DNA from: Fibrobacter sp.
GTDB lineage: Bacteria; Fibrobacterota; Fibrobacteria; Fibrobacterales; Fibrobacteraceae
Assembly (NCBI GenBank): GCA_016285835.1
Contig: JAEERM010000001.1
Span: 1 to 64,000 of the forward strand
DNA: 64,000 nt
Reading direction: 5' to 3'
Part shown: positions 49,804 to 57,887 of the stretch, piece by piece
How the letters are laid out: the number at the start of each line of letters is the position of its first letter
How positions within the stretch are numbered: position 1 is the first letter of the stretch
Made by a program: the position numbers and the translations under genes
Notes under the pieces: model-generated
What the model was told of the DNA's origin: nothing
Databases searched by the model: none
What the model saw: the letters and a program-made list of their open reading frames with translations, nothing else

Positions 49804-51303
49804 TTATTCCCAGTGGTCCGGGTTGAAATCCGATTTTTGGGAGAGTTTCTTGCCACGCCGGCAGAGCAGCGTGACGAGGACGATGGCTGCCACGGCGGCG
49901 AGCACGATGGCGACGTTGTAGTTGAGGCCAAAGCCCACCGGAGCGCCCTTCAGGTTCTCGGGGCTTACCCACAGGATATAGTCGCTGGTGATGAAAGCCA
50001 TGAACAGGCACGGGATGAGCGCAACCCAGAAGTTCTTCTTTTTGCAGCGGAGGTAGACCACGGCGACGCAGAGGCTACACACGGCCATGAGCTGGTTGCT
50101 CCAGCTGAAGTAGTTCCAAAGGATGTTGAAGCCTTCGGGGTTCAGGTTGCTCCAGAAGATGATGACCGCGCAGAGCGTGAACATCGGGACCGTCAGAATC
50201 AGGCGGTTCTTGACGGAGGTCTGGTCCATACCGGTGAGTTCGGCAATCGTGAGGCGGAGACTGCGCAGGCTCGTGTCGCCACTGGTAATCGCGAGGATGA
50301 TGACGCCCACGACGACGAGGATGGAAATCGGTGCGAACGGGATAACAGTAGAGACAAGTTCACTCAGGACTTTCACGCCGCTTGCACCCGTGATGAGTTC
50401 GGGCATGTGATGGTAGATGAACATGCCGCCGGCGGCCCAGATCATGCCGATGAGGCCTTCGACGATCATCATGCCGTAGAAGGTCTGGCGGCCGGTGTGT
50501 TCGGTCTTTTCGGTGCGGGCGACGAGCGGGCTCTGCGTGCTGTGGAATCCGCTGATGATGCCGCAGGCAATCGTCACGAACAACATAGGAATGATGGGCT
50601 GGTGTGCCGGATGCTGCGTGAAGTTGGATGCAATGTCGCTGAAGCAGATTTCGTCGAGGGTGCCGAGCTGCGGAGCGATGCCAATCAAGATGCCGAGGGA
50701 GGCGAGAATCAGGAGGCCGCCGAACACGGGGTAGATGCGGCCGATAATCTTATCGATGGGGAAGAAAGTGCTCGCGAAGTAGTAGGCGAAAATGACGGCG
50801 ACCGCAATCCAGAACAAAGTCGGGGAGACGGCGGAACCGGCGAGAATCGGCGTGTTGATGAGAGCTGCCGGGGTGTTGGTGAACACGGCTCCCACGAGGA
50901 GGAGCGCCACGGAGATGAGCGCAATCACCACCTTGGACGGACCGTTACCCAGGAACTTGCGCGAAAGGGCGGGGACGTTCACGCCGTTGTTGCGCATGCT
51001 GATCATGCCCGAGAAGTAGTCGTGCACCGCACCACCGAACACGTTGCCGAGGGGGAGCAGGATGAATACGATGGCTCCGAATTTGATACCCAGGATGACC
51101 CCGATGACGGGACCGATACCAGCGATGTTCAGGAGCTGGATGAGTACGTTTTTCCAGTGCGGCAGGACCATGCGGTCCACTCCGTCCGGGTTTTGTACGG
51201 CGGGAGTGTTCCTGTTGTCGGGACCGAAAATTCGTTCTACGAACTTGCCGTATGTGAAGTAGCCACCGATGAGGATGGCGATACCAATTAGGAATGTAAT
51301 CAT
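49804..51303 (-). CDS. cstA: Carbon starvation protein CstA family (pyruvate/peptide transporter)
   Basis: This 499-residue integral membrane protein has a dozen or more apolar segments. CstA landmarks are HWKNVLIQLLNIAGIGPVIGVILGIKFG, then GNVFGGAVHDYFSGMISMRNNG, and SGFHSTQSPLVARTEKTEHTGRQTFYGMMIVEGLIGMIWA in the middle. E. coli CstA is about 700 residues; this is the shorter form common in other phyla, lacking the extended C-terminal part. E. coli relatives import pyruvate or peptides under starvation; the substrate here is inferred. GAAGG precedes the ATG. The gene follows the barrel gene at 51334-52329 by 30 bp and may be cotranscribed with it. Confidence 0.92.
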   Translation of the reverse strand: MITFLIGIAILIGGYFTYGKFVERIFGPDNRNTPAVQNPDGVDRMVLPHWKNVLIQLLNIAGIGPVIGVILGIKFGAIVFILLPLGNVFGGAVHDYFSGMISMRNNGVNVPALSRKFLGNGPSKVVIALISVALLLVGAVFTNTPAALINTPILAGSAVSPTLFWIAVAVIFAYYFASTFFPIDKIIGRIYPVFGGLLILASLGILIGIAPQLGTLDEICFSDIASNFTQHPAHQPIIPMLFVTIACGIISGFHSTQSPLVARTEKTEHTGRQTFYGMMIVEGLIGMIWAAGGMFIYHHMPELITGASGVKVLSELVSTVIPFAPISILVVVGVIILAITSGDTSLRSLRLTIAELTGMDQTSVKNRLILTVPMFTLCAVIIFWSNLNPEGFNILWNYFSWSNQLMAVCSLCVAVVYLRCKKKNFWVALIPCLFMAFITSDYILWVSPENLKGAPVGFGLNYNVAIVLAAVAAIVLVTLLCRRGKKLSQKSDFNPDHWE

Positions 51304-51333
51304 AGTATTGCCTTCTTTAACATTGTGTTAAAC

Positions 51334-52329
51334 TCACTGATTCGAACTATCCGAACTTTGCTTGAAATATAGTATGTTGGTGGTGAAGGCGGACTTGCCT
51401 ACGTAATCGTAGCCCAGGACGGGGTGGAAGGAACCGATCTGGAAGGCGACTTCCAGGCCGAAACGGAACCCGTTGTCCCCTTTGACCGTTATATTCGGGT
51501 GGATTTCTTCCATCGGATCTTCGGTGCTTATCAGTTTGCCGCTAGATTCCATGCTGGCGTACTGGTAGCCGAGCGTCATCAGGACTTCCACTGCCTTGAT
51601 GGGCCTGTAGCCGATGACCATGTTTAGAGTAAATGCATCGACATCCAGGTCAAGCTGTCCCTTGTAATCGTCCGGACGGTAGCCGATTCCACTGGTGTTG
51701 TAACCGAGCATGAGGCTCACGTCGAGAGGCTGTGCGGCCATGGGGAGCTTGTGCTGGAAAAAGTGACCGAAGCTGTACTGGAGGCCGAAACCGAACAGGT
51801 TGAACTTGCGGAGTTCACTGATGGAGGGGAGGAACATGCCGCGGAGAACCAGCCTTGCGTGGTAGTAACTGGCTGCCAACTGGACGTAGGGGTATGTGAA
51901 GAAACTGAGCCCGTTCAGGTTCTCGTTTCCGTTGACGACGGGGCATGCACCATATAGGTCGAGCGCTTCCGCCGAGCAGACATCCGTTGCAATCTTGTAC
52001 TCATTCTTCTTGTCGTTGTCGCCGAAGATGGTGGGGTGGCCGTCGCCGTATTTCCTGTCGTCATCCGTGATAGGGACGATGGCGAAGGGCAAACCCGCTT
52101 CAAAGGTGAATTCCTGGGGAACCCCTGCGCTGGAGACCCAGTTGCTGTTGAGAATGGTGCTCAGGTTCGTGATGATTGGCTTTACGTATCCGGGGCGGTT
52201 GCCGTAAAGCACGTTCGACTTGTCGAAGGCTGAGAGGGATTCGTAGGTGGATGCCCAACCATCTTCATCCATGGCGAAGGCGGCTGTGGCGAGGGTCAGG
52301 GCTAGAGCGATGAACGGTTTCGTTTTCAT
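51334..52329 (-). CDS. Outer-membrane beta-barrel protein (DUF6588-like)
   Basis: The 331-residue protein has a signal peptide (ALALTLATAAFA) and a strand-rich mature part: FTFEAGLPFAIVPI, then FFTYPYVQLAASYYHARLVLRGMF, LFGFGLQYSFGHFFQ, VSLMLGYNTSGIGY and FRFGLEVAFQIGSFHPVLGYDYVGK. The pattern, with a long N-terminal extension before the barrel, resembles DUF6588 proteins of Bacteroidota and relatives; that match is from memory. ATG 52329 has no ribosome binding site, and TATCTT ends 7 nt upstream, so the message may be leaderless. It lies upstream of cstA on the same strand. Confidence 0.65.
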   Translation of the reverse strand: MKTKPFIALALTLATAAFAMDEDGWASTYESLSAFDKSNVLYGNRPGYVKPIITNLSTILNSNWVSSAGVPQEFTFEAGLPFAIVPITDDDRKYGDGHPTIFGDNDKKNEYKIATDVCSAEALDLYGACPVVNGNENLNGLSFFTYPYVQLAASYYHARLVLRGMFLPSISELRKFNLFGFGLQYSFGHFFQHKLPMAAQPLDVSLMLGYNTSGIGYRPDDYKGQLDLDVDAFTLNMVIGYRPIKAVEVLMTLGYQYASMESSGKLISTEDPMEEIHPNITVKGDNGFRFGLEVAFQIGSFHPVLGYDYVGKSAFTTNILYFKQSSDSSNQ

Positions 52330-52336
52330 GGCGCCA

Positions 52337-52342
52337 AAGATA
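52337..52342 (-). promoter_or_regulatory. -10 element TATCTT, 7 nt before the barrel gene's ATG (leaderless)
   Basis: The minus strand reads TATCTT-TGGCGCC-ATG with no Shine-Dalgarno sequence. Confidence 0.5.
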
Positions 52343-52376
52343 GAATTTTACTTCCCAAAGGCTCCGTCGTTTTTCT

Positions 52377-53063
52377 TTAGAACTGGTAAAGAATGGCCAT
52401 CTCGATGACTGCGAATGTCTGCCATTGCTTATGCTTCAAATCTTTGGTGCCTGCATTTTCCGTATAGAGGTTGCTGAACCAGGATTCGTAAAATTTGATT
52501 GTTGGAACAAGAATGATGTGATCCGTCAAGAAATAACGGATATCGAAAATCATGGCAATCGAAGAACCCATCAGTTCGGAGTCGGTTTTTTCTTTTGATT
52601 CGTCTGCAGGAATAACGCTATTGTCGGTTTTGATGCTTGTATAGGCGTATCCGAGACCGATTCCCGGCTGGAAGAATTCGGGCCAGAATATGTTGTAGAT
52701 GAACTCGATGCCAAGTCGCCAAATGCGAATTTGCTCTTCGACGTTGTTTTCCGGGAATCCAGCCAGATTGTCGGTGAAATACCAGTAGTTGTAATTAAGG
52801 GCGAGTGAGAACTGCGCTATGTTTACACCCAGGATAAAGTCGGGCGATACGAAAAGGTTTGTCGAAGGCAGATGGACTGTTTCTTTTTCGCCATCTTCCG
52901 TTTTTGTATTCAAGGTGTAATTGCCAATGTCGCCGCGAGTTGCCACTGCGGAAAATCCTAAACCCGCATAGTAGGAACGTGGCCAATAGCCTTCATCTTC
53001 GTAAGCAAAGGCGTTTGCGGTGAAAAAAGAAAGGAACAAAAAGACGGCGATTAGTTTCTTCAT
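52377..53063 (-). CDS. Outer-membrane beta-barrel protein, unknown family
   Basis: This 228-residue protein has a signal peptide (LIAVFLFLSFFTANAFA) and alternating strands typical of an eight- to ten-stranded barrel: SYYAGLGFSAVATRG, FSLALNYNYWYFTDN, FQPGIGLGYAYTSI, SIAMIFDIRYFLTDHIILVPTI. It ends FAVIEMAILYQF, with a terminal Phe as in barrel insertion signals. A hexamer TATCTT lies about 25 bp upstream of the ATG, and no strong Shine-Dalgarno sequence is present. It is followed by another barrel gene 47 bp downstream on the same strand. Confidence 0.65.
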   Translation of the reverse strand: MKKLIAVFLFLSFFTANAFAYEDEGYWPRSYYAGLGFSAVATRGDIGNYTLNTKTEDGEKETVHLPSTNLFVSPDFILGVNIAQFSLALNYNYWYFTDNLAGFPENNVEEQIRIWRLGIEFIYNIFWPEFFQPGIGLGYAYTSIKTDNSVIPADESKEKTDSELMGSSIAMIFDIRYFLTDHIILVPTIKFYESWFSNLYTENAGTKDLKHKQWQTFAVIEMAILYQF

Positions 53064-53118
53064 TATGTTTGCTCTGTTTTTTTGATAAAGATACTAAAAT
53101 AAAATAAGATGAACCGCA

Positions 53119-53943
53119 CTATAATCTGTAGCCAGCCCATTCCGCCGAGATGGAGGGGCTCGCCTTGCGGATGTTGGCCTCTTCGGGGGTCTCGTTTGCA
53201 GGGGTGATTTCTCCGCGCATGATTTTTTCGCGGATATTGTCGAAGGTGATAATGTTTTTGCTAGCATCGCCTGCGACTTTGCATGGTGAAACTTCCGATT
53301 CCTTGGTCTTGTCCTTTACTGGCGTATATTCGCGGCGCGCCGGGATTTCGTAGAACTTGTCTTCTTCGGGGCACCACGCCGTAAGGCATTTCCCGTAGAC
53401 GCAGCCCGAGTCAAGCCCGATGAATCCGGGACGATGGACAAAACCTTTCTTGGCCCAATGCCCGAACACGACTGTCTTTGGCCAGGTGACTTGCTTGTAC
53501 CAAGGCTCGTCATTCCACTTGCGGATAGACAGCAGTACCTCGGGGCTCATGTCTTCTAGCCTTGTCTTGCCGGGTTCGAGGCCGGCATGCACGAGCAACG
53601 CGTGCGGGGTGTCGCGCCAGAGCGGCCAATCTTTCACGATGTCGCGGATGTATATCCAGTCTTCGAGCGGGAGCCGAGCAAAACGCTTCTTCTGCTTTTC
53701 GCTCCATTGGGAGGGGGGCGCCTCCATCGAACGGATGAGGTGTTCTTCGTGGTTCCCGCGCACGGTCAGGATGCCGTTATCGACGACGAACTTCAGTGCC
53801 CGCATCATGTCGGGGCCCTTATTTATAATGTCGCCGGTCTGGTAGAGCGTATCGGAGCCGCGGACAAAGCCAAACTTGTCTACGATTGCTTCCAGTTCGT
53901 CGGCGCAACCATGAACGTCACCTATGTATAATGTTCTATTCAT
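53119..53943 (-). CDS. Metallophosphoesterase, PrpE/ApaH-like phosphatase
   Basis: The 274-residue protein has the calcineurin-type metal motifs in order: GDVHG (8-12), GDIINKGP (37-44), GNHEEH (63-68), a His in VVFGHWAKKG and a final GLDSGCVYGKCLTAW. This order and spacing fit the bacterial serine/threonine phosphatase and symmetrical diadenosine tetraphosphatase branch. The last 60 residues are an extra tail with no known motif. AGGAAA lies 8 nt before the ATG. A repeat mosaic lies just upstream. The substrate cannot be told from sequence. Confidence 0.85.
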   Translation of the reverse strand: MNRTLYIGDVHGCADELEAIVDKFGFVRGSDTLYQTGDIINKGPDMMRALKFVVDNGILTVRGNHEEHLIRSMEAPPSQWSEKQKKRFARLPLEDWIYIRDIVKDWPLWRDTPHALLVHAGLEPGKTRLEDMSPEVLLSIRKWNDEPWYKQVTWPKTVVFGHWAKKGFVHRPGFIGLDSGCVYGKCLTAWCPEEDKFYEIPARREYTPVKDKTKESEVSPCKVAGDASKNIITFDNIREKIMRGEITPANETPEEANIRKASPSISAEWAGYRL

Positions 53944-54171
53944 ATTAGGTTTCCTGGCACGAGGAGAGAGACTAGAGAATAGAGGCTAGTGGCTAGTGGC
54001 TAGTGAATAAGTATCACGCACTTCGTGCGTCAATATAAGACGGCGAAGCCGTGATATTTCTCCCTAGCCCCTAGATTCTAGATCCTAATCCCTAACCACT
54101 GTCTACTTCCTACTTCCTACTTCCTACTTCCTACTATTTACCTCATACCTCAAAGCGAAGCGACCTCATAG
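53944..54171. repeat. Mosaic of short intergenic repeat words between phosphatase and rluB
   Basis: The stretch holds GGCTAGT repeats, a hairpin (CACGCACTTCGTGCGTCA), a second hairpin (ACGGCGAAGCCGT), CTAGATTCTAGATCC, CTAACCACTGT, five tandem CTACTTC-type units (about 54103-54134) and ACCTCATACCTCAAAGCGAAGCGACCTCAT. Most words are the reverse complement of words in the mosaics at 38417-38900 and 58686-58890. Confidence 0.75.
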
Positions 54172-54900
54172 CTACTTCATCCTCACCGCCTGTCTCAACT
54201 TGTTCATTTCGTCGGCGGTCAATTCCCTGTATTCGCCTGCGGGGAGTTCTCCCAACTGAATTTTGCAGTAGCTCACTCGCTTGAGGTCGCGGATTTCGTA
54301 GCCGACGGCTCGCATCATGCGGCGGATTTCACGGTTCTTGCCCTCGGTGAGCACGAGTTCGGCGAACCCGTTTTCGAGGTAGACATCGGTAGCGAAGGCG
54401 ATTTCTTCTTCTGCATCGGGGTCGTTTTCGTCGCGGATGTCAACGCCGTCAACCAGTTTCTGTGCGGCAGAATCGCTGAGGGGGCGTGTCGTCCAAACGT
54501 AGTAACTGCGCGGGATTTCGTAGCTGGGGTGGGTGAGCCTGTGCAACAGTTCGCCATCGTCGGTGAACAGCAACAACCCGCGGCTTTGCAGGTCGAGTCG
54601 GCCTACATATTTGAGGTGCTGGAATCCGGGAGGCAGGTAATCGTACACGGTGCGGCGGCCCTGCGGGTCGACCTTGGTGCAAACGCATCCGGGCGGTTTG
54701 TGGAACAGGATGGTCTTTGTTTTGGTGGGGAGCTTTGCCGGTTTCCCATCGACAACAACCTTGTCCTTGGTCTCGTCTACTTGGTGTCCGAGATCGGTGA
54801 TTGTCTCTCCGTTCACCTGTACAAGGCCGTCGGCAATCAATGTGTCGGCGGCGCGGCGGCTCGCGATGCCGCAAAGAGATATGTACTTATTTATTCTCAT
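54172..54900 (-). CDS. rluB: 23S rRNA pseudouridine synthase, RluB/RsuA family
   Basis: This 242-residue protein has an N-terminal S4 RNA-binding domain (MRINKYISLCGIASRRAADTLIADGLVQVNG), a linker, then the catalytic domain with YVGRLDLQSRGLLLFTDDG (catalytic Asp in RLD), the RSYYVWT segment and LTEGKNREIRRMMRAVGYEI. RluB of E. coli modifies U2605 of 23S rRNA; the choice of RluB over RluF or RsuA rests on general likeness. It is the last gene of a coupled run: its ATG overlaps the stop of the upstream ppx-like gene by 4 bp (ATGA), and GGAGG lies in that gene's end. Confidence 0.9.
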   Translation of the reverse strand: MRINKYISLCGIASRRAADTLIADGLVQVNGETITDLGHQVDETKDKVVVDGKPAKLPTKTKTILFHKPPGCVCTKVDPQGRRTVYDYLPPGFQHLKYVGRLDLQSRGLLLFTDDGELLHRLTHPSYEIPRSYYVWTTRPLSDSAAQKLVDGVDIRDENDPDAEEEIAFATDVYLENGFAELVLTEGKNREIRRMMRAVGYEIRDLKRVSYCKIQLGELPAGEYRELTADEMNKLRQAVRMK

Positions 54901-55892
54901 GTGGAGGAATCCTCCGGAGCGGATTCTTGCTTGTTTTTCATCCAGGGCGGAACGCGCTTGGGCTTCGGCTTTTCTTCCGGTTCCGGCTCCGGCGGGTAGA
55001 GCAGACCGAAGCGGAGGCCTGCCGTACTGATCTTGAAAGTCTCGACGCGGAGTTTTTCCAGGAGGGAACGCAACCAGAACAGTCCGCAGATGATGACTTC
55101 GTGCCTTCCGTTTTCAAGTCCCGGGAGCATCGCGCGGAGTTCTTTGGAGAGGTTCGTGATTCGCGTGGTGACGTTTTCGAGGTCGGTGATGCTCATTTCC
55201 AGGCCTTCGATGGCCTTGTAGTCAAACTTTTGCTTGTCGAGGAACACCATTGCAAGTGCCGTTCCCGTTCCGCCGATAAGGTAGACGGGTTTCTTGGTCA
55301 TTCCCTTGAAGCTGACTTCCTTGAAAGTTTCCTTGACGAACTTTTTGTATTCGGGGCCGGGGATGGGGCCCATTGCCTTGAACATCTTGAGTGCACCGAC
55401 GGGAATCGAAAGCGATGTCTCGCCGTTGCACAGTTCCGTGGATCCGCCACCGATGTCGATAGTGACGATGTCGGAGCCGTGCCATTCCTTGACGGAACGG
55501 AAGGTGAGTCGTCCTTCTTCTTCGCCGGAGATGATGCGGGGCTTCATCCAGATTGCTTTTTCCACCGCTTCGATGACTTCGTCGGGATTGCTGGCGCGGC
55601 GCATGGCCTCGGTCATGGCAACTGCCTTGAGGTCGGCACCGAGGGCATGCAGGTCCATGCGGAACTTCGTCATGATCTGCGTGAGTTCCTGAATTCTCGC
55701 ATCCGTGATGTGGCCGCACTCGTAAATGTCTTCGCCCAGGCGGCAGACTTCCACCTTTTGGAGTTTTGGCACGAGAATTTTTTTGTTCTCGGTTGCTTCG
55801 GCCTGCTCCGTGACCTTATCTTCGAATGCGGCAATCAGCAGGATGCAACTGTGGCTTCCGATGTCGATGGTGGCTTGGAGTTTGTTATCCAT
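54897..55892 (-). CDS. Ppx/GppA-family exopolyphosphatase or (p)ppGpp phosphohydrolase
   Basis: The 331-residue protein has the ASKHA-fold Ppx/GppA N-terminal domain: ATIDIGSHSCILLIA, LGEDIYECGHIT, ALGADLKAVAMTEAMRRASNPDE, the ISGEEEGRLTF motif, IVTIDIGGGSTEL and a second glycine loop YLIGGTGTALA. It lacks the C-terminal HD-type domain of long Ppx forms. It removes phosphate from polyphosphate or from pppGpp; which one is unclear. The ATG at 55892 (GCGAGGG upstream) overlaps the stop of the preceding gene by 8 bp; a GTG two codons upstream is possible. The C-terminus is Pro, Glu and Lys-rich (PPEPEPEEKPKPKRVPP). Confidence 0.88.
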   Translation of the reverse strand: MDNKLQATIDIGSHSCILLIAAFEDKVTEQAEATENKKILVPKLQKVEVCRLGEDIYECGHITDARIQELTQIMTKFRMDLHALGADLKAVAMTEAMRRASNPDEVIEAVEKAIWMKPRIISGEEEGRLTFRSVKEWHGSDIVTIDIGGGSTELCNGETSLSIPVGALKMFKAMGPIPGPEYKKFVKETFKEVSFKGMTKKPVYLIGGTGTALAMVFLDKQKFDYKAIEGLEMSITDLENVTTRITNLSKELRAMLPGLENGRHEVIICGLFWLRSLLEKLRVETFKISTAGLRFGLLYPPEPEPEEKPKPKRVPPWMKNKQESAPEDSST

Positions 55893-56268
55893 TTTCACCC
55901 TCGCTCAAATCCTTCGACTCTGTTTCATCGGATTTATCGGCGTCGTCGCGCTTCTCGTCAATCTTTTTCATCCCCGCCTTGATTTTCTCGGCGAGCTTTG
56001 CCGGGCTCGTGAGGAATTCTTTCGCACTGGCGATGGCTTCTTCGACCAACGAGGACGGGTAAGTTCTGTTCCATTCGGCAACCATCTTTGCCGTGGTGCT
56101 TCCGAGCGGTTTCTTCTCGCGGATTTCTTGGCCCATCTTGAGGGCGAGTAACAATCCGAGCTCGAACGCTCTCGGTTTCTCCTTGCCTTCGAGAAGTTTT
56201 TCTATTCGGGAAATGCGTTCCTCGTAGGGAATGTTCTGTTGCTTGGTCAAGTCTTCTTCTGAAATCAT
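55885..56268 (-). CDS. Hypothetical protein, probably helical with charged tail
   Basis: This 127-residue protein has a predicted helical N-terminal 95 residues (EERISRIEKLLEGKEKPRAFELGLLLALKMGQEI, then PSSLVEEAIASAKEFL) and a charged tail of Lys, Asp, Glu and Ser. It has no signal peptide and no family I recognise. Its stop overlaps the ppx-like ATG, so it heads a coupled three-gene operon with ppx and rluB. The ATG at 56268 lacks a ribosome binding site; TATCTT ends 7 nt upstream, predicting a leaderless operon message. Confidence 0.65.
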   Translation of the reverse strand: MISEEDLTKQQNIPYEERISRIEKLLEGKEKPRAFELGLLLALKMGQEIREKKPLGSTTAKMVAEWNRTYPSSLVEEAIASAKEFLTSPAKLAEKIKAGMKKIDEKRDDADKSDETESKDLSEGENG

Positions 56269-56275
56269 GACTATA

Positions 56276-56281
56276 AAGATA
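56276..56281 (-). promoter_or_regulatory. -10 element TATCTT, 7 nt before the operon's first ATG (leaderless)
   Basis: The minus strand reads TATCTT-TATAGTC-ATG with no Shine-Dalgarno sequence. It is directly preceded by the terminator of the H1-like gene. Confidence 0.5.
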
Positions 56282-56297
56282 GTATTTGCAGTCACGT

Positions 56298-56333
56298 CAA
56301 AAAAGAAAAGACCCCGCCGAAGCGGAGTCTTTC
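56298..56333 (-). terminator. Rho-independent terminator of the H1-like gene
   Basis: On the minus strand AAGACTCCGC-TTCG-GCGGGGTCTT is followed by TTCTTTTTTGA. The stem has one G-T pair and a stable TTCG tetraloop. It lies 20 bp past the stop. Confidence 0.85.
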
Positions 56334-56352
56334 CATAATAGCCTTGGAAGAA

Positions 56353-56679
56353 TTACTTCTTGGCAGCCGGCTTCTTAGCAGCAGCGGGCTTCTTAGCAGC
56401 AGCGGGCTTCTTGGCTGCAGACGGCTTCTTGGCAGCGGCCGGCTTCTTAGCAGCAGCCGGCTTCTTAGCAGCAGACGGCTTCTTGGCAGCAGCCGGCTTC
56501 TTAGCAGCGGACGGCTTCTTAGCAGCAGACGGCTTCTTGGCAGCAGCCGGCTTCTTAGCAGCAGACGGCTTCTTAGCAGCAGACGGCTTCTTAGCAGCAG
56601 ACGGCTTCTTGGCCGGCTTCTTAGCAGTAGCGGGCTTCTTAGCGGGTTTCTTGGCAGGTTTCTTTGTTGTTGTAGCCAT
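56353..56679 (-). CDS. Histone H1-like protein of AAKKP repeats
   Basis: This 108-residue protein is made almost only of Ala, Lys and Pro with a few Ser and Thr: about 16 tandem units of the type KKP-x-AA (x = S or A). It has no folded domain. Such eukaryote-H1-tail-like proteins (for example Hc1 and AlgR3/AlgP-type tails) bind DNA non-specifically and compact the nucleoid. The DNA is a 15- to 18-bp repeat that can expand or contract by slippage, so length may vary between strains. AAGGAAGA precedes the ATG by 4 nt. Its own promoter and terminator flank it. Confidence 0.8.
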   Translation of the reverse strand: MATTTKKPAKKPAKKPATAKKPAKKPSAAKKPSAAKKPSAAKKPAAAKKPSAAKKPSAAKKPAAAKKPSAAKKPAAAKKPAAAKKPSAAKKPAAAKKPAAAKKPAAKK

Positions 56680-56721
56680 TTTATCTTCCTTTTTTTTGAG
56701 GGTTTGTTGTTTGATGACTAT

Positions 56722-56750
56722 AAAATAACTTTATTTTCACAAATAATCAA
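56722..56750 (-). promoter_or_regulatory. Promoter of the H1-like gene (TTGATT-17-TATTTT)
   Basis: On the minus strand the -35 is at 56745-56750 and the -10 at 56722-56727 with a 17-bp spacer, 42 bp before the ATG. Upstream lie poly-A/T tracts (56751-56790) of the kind that act as UP elements or bend DNA. The 280-bp gap to panB holds nothing else but the panB terminator. Confidence 0.5.
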
Positions 56751-56871
56751 CATTTTTTTAAATTTTTTTCATTTTTTTTTTTAAAGGGTATTGACAAGTC
56801 ATTTTTTGCCATTCGAAAAATTTTATCTACCAGACACCCTGTTTTCTAGTTTGTATGTACTTTTGGTGGAT

Positions 56872-56899
56872 AAAAAAACATCGGCGTATATGCCGATGC
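56872..56899 (-). terminator. Rho-independent terminator of panB
   Basis: On the minus strand GCATCGGC-ATATA-CGCCGATG is followed by a run of seven T. It lies about 60 bp past the panB stop. Confidence 0.85.
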
Positions 56900-56959
56900 T
56901 TGATTGTAACTCAATGATGCTCAAAGAATTGTATATAAAGTGATGACGCTGGAATCCGC

Positions 56960-57706
56960 TTACTGCTTGGCTTTGACGCTGTCGATATATTTCTTGATTC
57001 CTTCGGTTCCGAGAGCAAACATGTCCACGAACTTCGTGGCGAACGGAGGGAGCTTGCGCTGGTGCATTCCGAGAGCGTCGTGCATCACGAGTACCTGACC
57101 GTCCGTAAATTTTCCGCCGCCGATACCGATGGTGACACTTTTTACTTCGCGGGTAATCTTCTTTCCGAGTTCTTCGGGGATGTGCTCGAGCACAGTTTCA
57201 AAGCAACCGAGACTGTCGACGAACTTTGCTGCATCTTCGATGGCGTGCGCTTCTTCTTCTGTCTTGCCTTTCTGTTTGAAGTTCTCTGCGGTTTGCGGGA
57301 GTAGCCCGAGGTGTGCGCACACGGGAATGTCTTTGCTGCGTAGGAATTCGATGACTCCTTCGGGTGTGCCTTCGAGCTTGATGCTTGCTGCACCTAAGTC
57401 CATGAAGCGCTTAGCGTTATCGTACGCCGTTTGCGGATCCTTGTCGCTCAGGTAGGGCATGTCGGCGACTATGTGCGTGTTGGGGGCGCCACGGCATACG
57501 GCCGCAACGAAGATGAGCATTTCGTTCATGCCGATTTCGCGCGTGCTCTTGTAACCGAGCATGGTGTTCGCGAGACTGTCGCCTACGAGAATCTGGTCAA
57601 CCCCGGCAGCTTCCGCCATTTGCGCAAATGCGAAATCGTAGGCGGTTATCATGGATATTTTTTCACCTTGTGACTTTTTTGCCTTGAGATCTTCTGGAGT
57701 TAACAT
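56960..57706 (-). CDS. panB: 3-methyl-2-oxobutanoate hydroxymethyltransferase
   Basis: PanB makes ketopantoate from alpha-ketoisovalerate and methylene-tetrahydrofolate, the first step to pantothenate and CoA. The 248-residue sequence has ITAYDFAFAQMAEAAGVDQILVGDSLANTMLGY (metal Asp and the GDS motif), HIVADMPYLS, SIKLEGTPE, VCAHLGLLPQ, and IGIGGGKFTDGQVLVMHDALG. It is slightly shorter than E. coli PanB (264). ATG 57706 is preceded by AAGAAGG; an upstream in-frame extension has no such signal and low-complexity codons. No other pan genes are present. Confidence 0.96.
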   Translation of the reverse strand: MLTPEDLKAKKSQGEKISMITAYDFAFAQMAEAAGVDQILVGDSLANTMLGYKSTREIGMNEMLIFVAAVCRGAPNTHIVADMPYLSDKDPQTAYDNAKRFMDLGAASIKLEGTPEGVIEFLRSKDIPVCAHLGLLPQTAENFKQKGKTEEEAHAIEDAAKFVDSLGCFETVLEHIPEELGKKITREVKSVTIGIGGGKFTDGQVLVMHDALGMHQRKLPPFATKFVDMFALGTEGIKKYIDSVKAKQ

Positions 57707-57887
57707 GAGAACCTTCTTTTTTGTTTTACAAAAATAGTAAAAAAATGCGGGAGGGGCCGACGCTTTCATTCTCACAACGTTTCAAAAATATCTTTTTGAC
57801 TAGAGTATATTCTCGCATTTACCTAGGGAATGCTGAGATGTTGTGATGCTTTGAATGATGATGACTATATATAATATAGTGGTATAA

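Noticed and set aside
49610-50011. N-terminal extension of ArgF upstream of 49609
   Set aside because: The extra residues derive from the terminator and cstA 3' region; a strong SD and the ArgF fold start at 49609.
49789-51291. A 500-codon plus-strand frame over cstA
   Set aside because: Antisense to cstA; His/Glu/Asp-rich translation without domains.
56353-56679. The plus-strand poly-Leu/Ser/Gly frame opposite the H1-like gene
   Set aside because: It is the complement of the AAKKP repeat; SD, promoter and terminator all belong to the minus strand.
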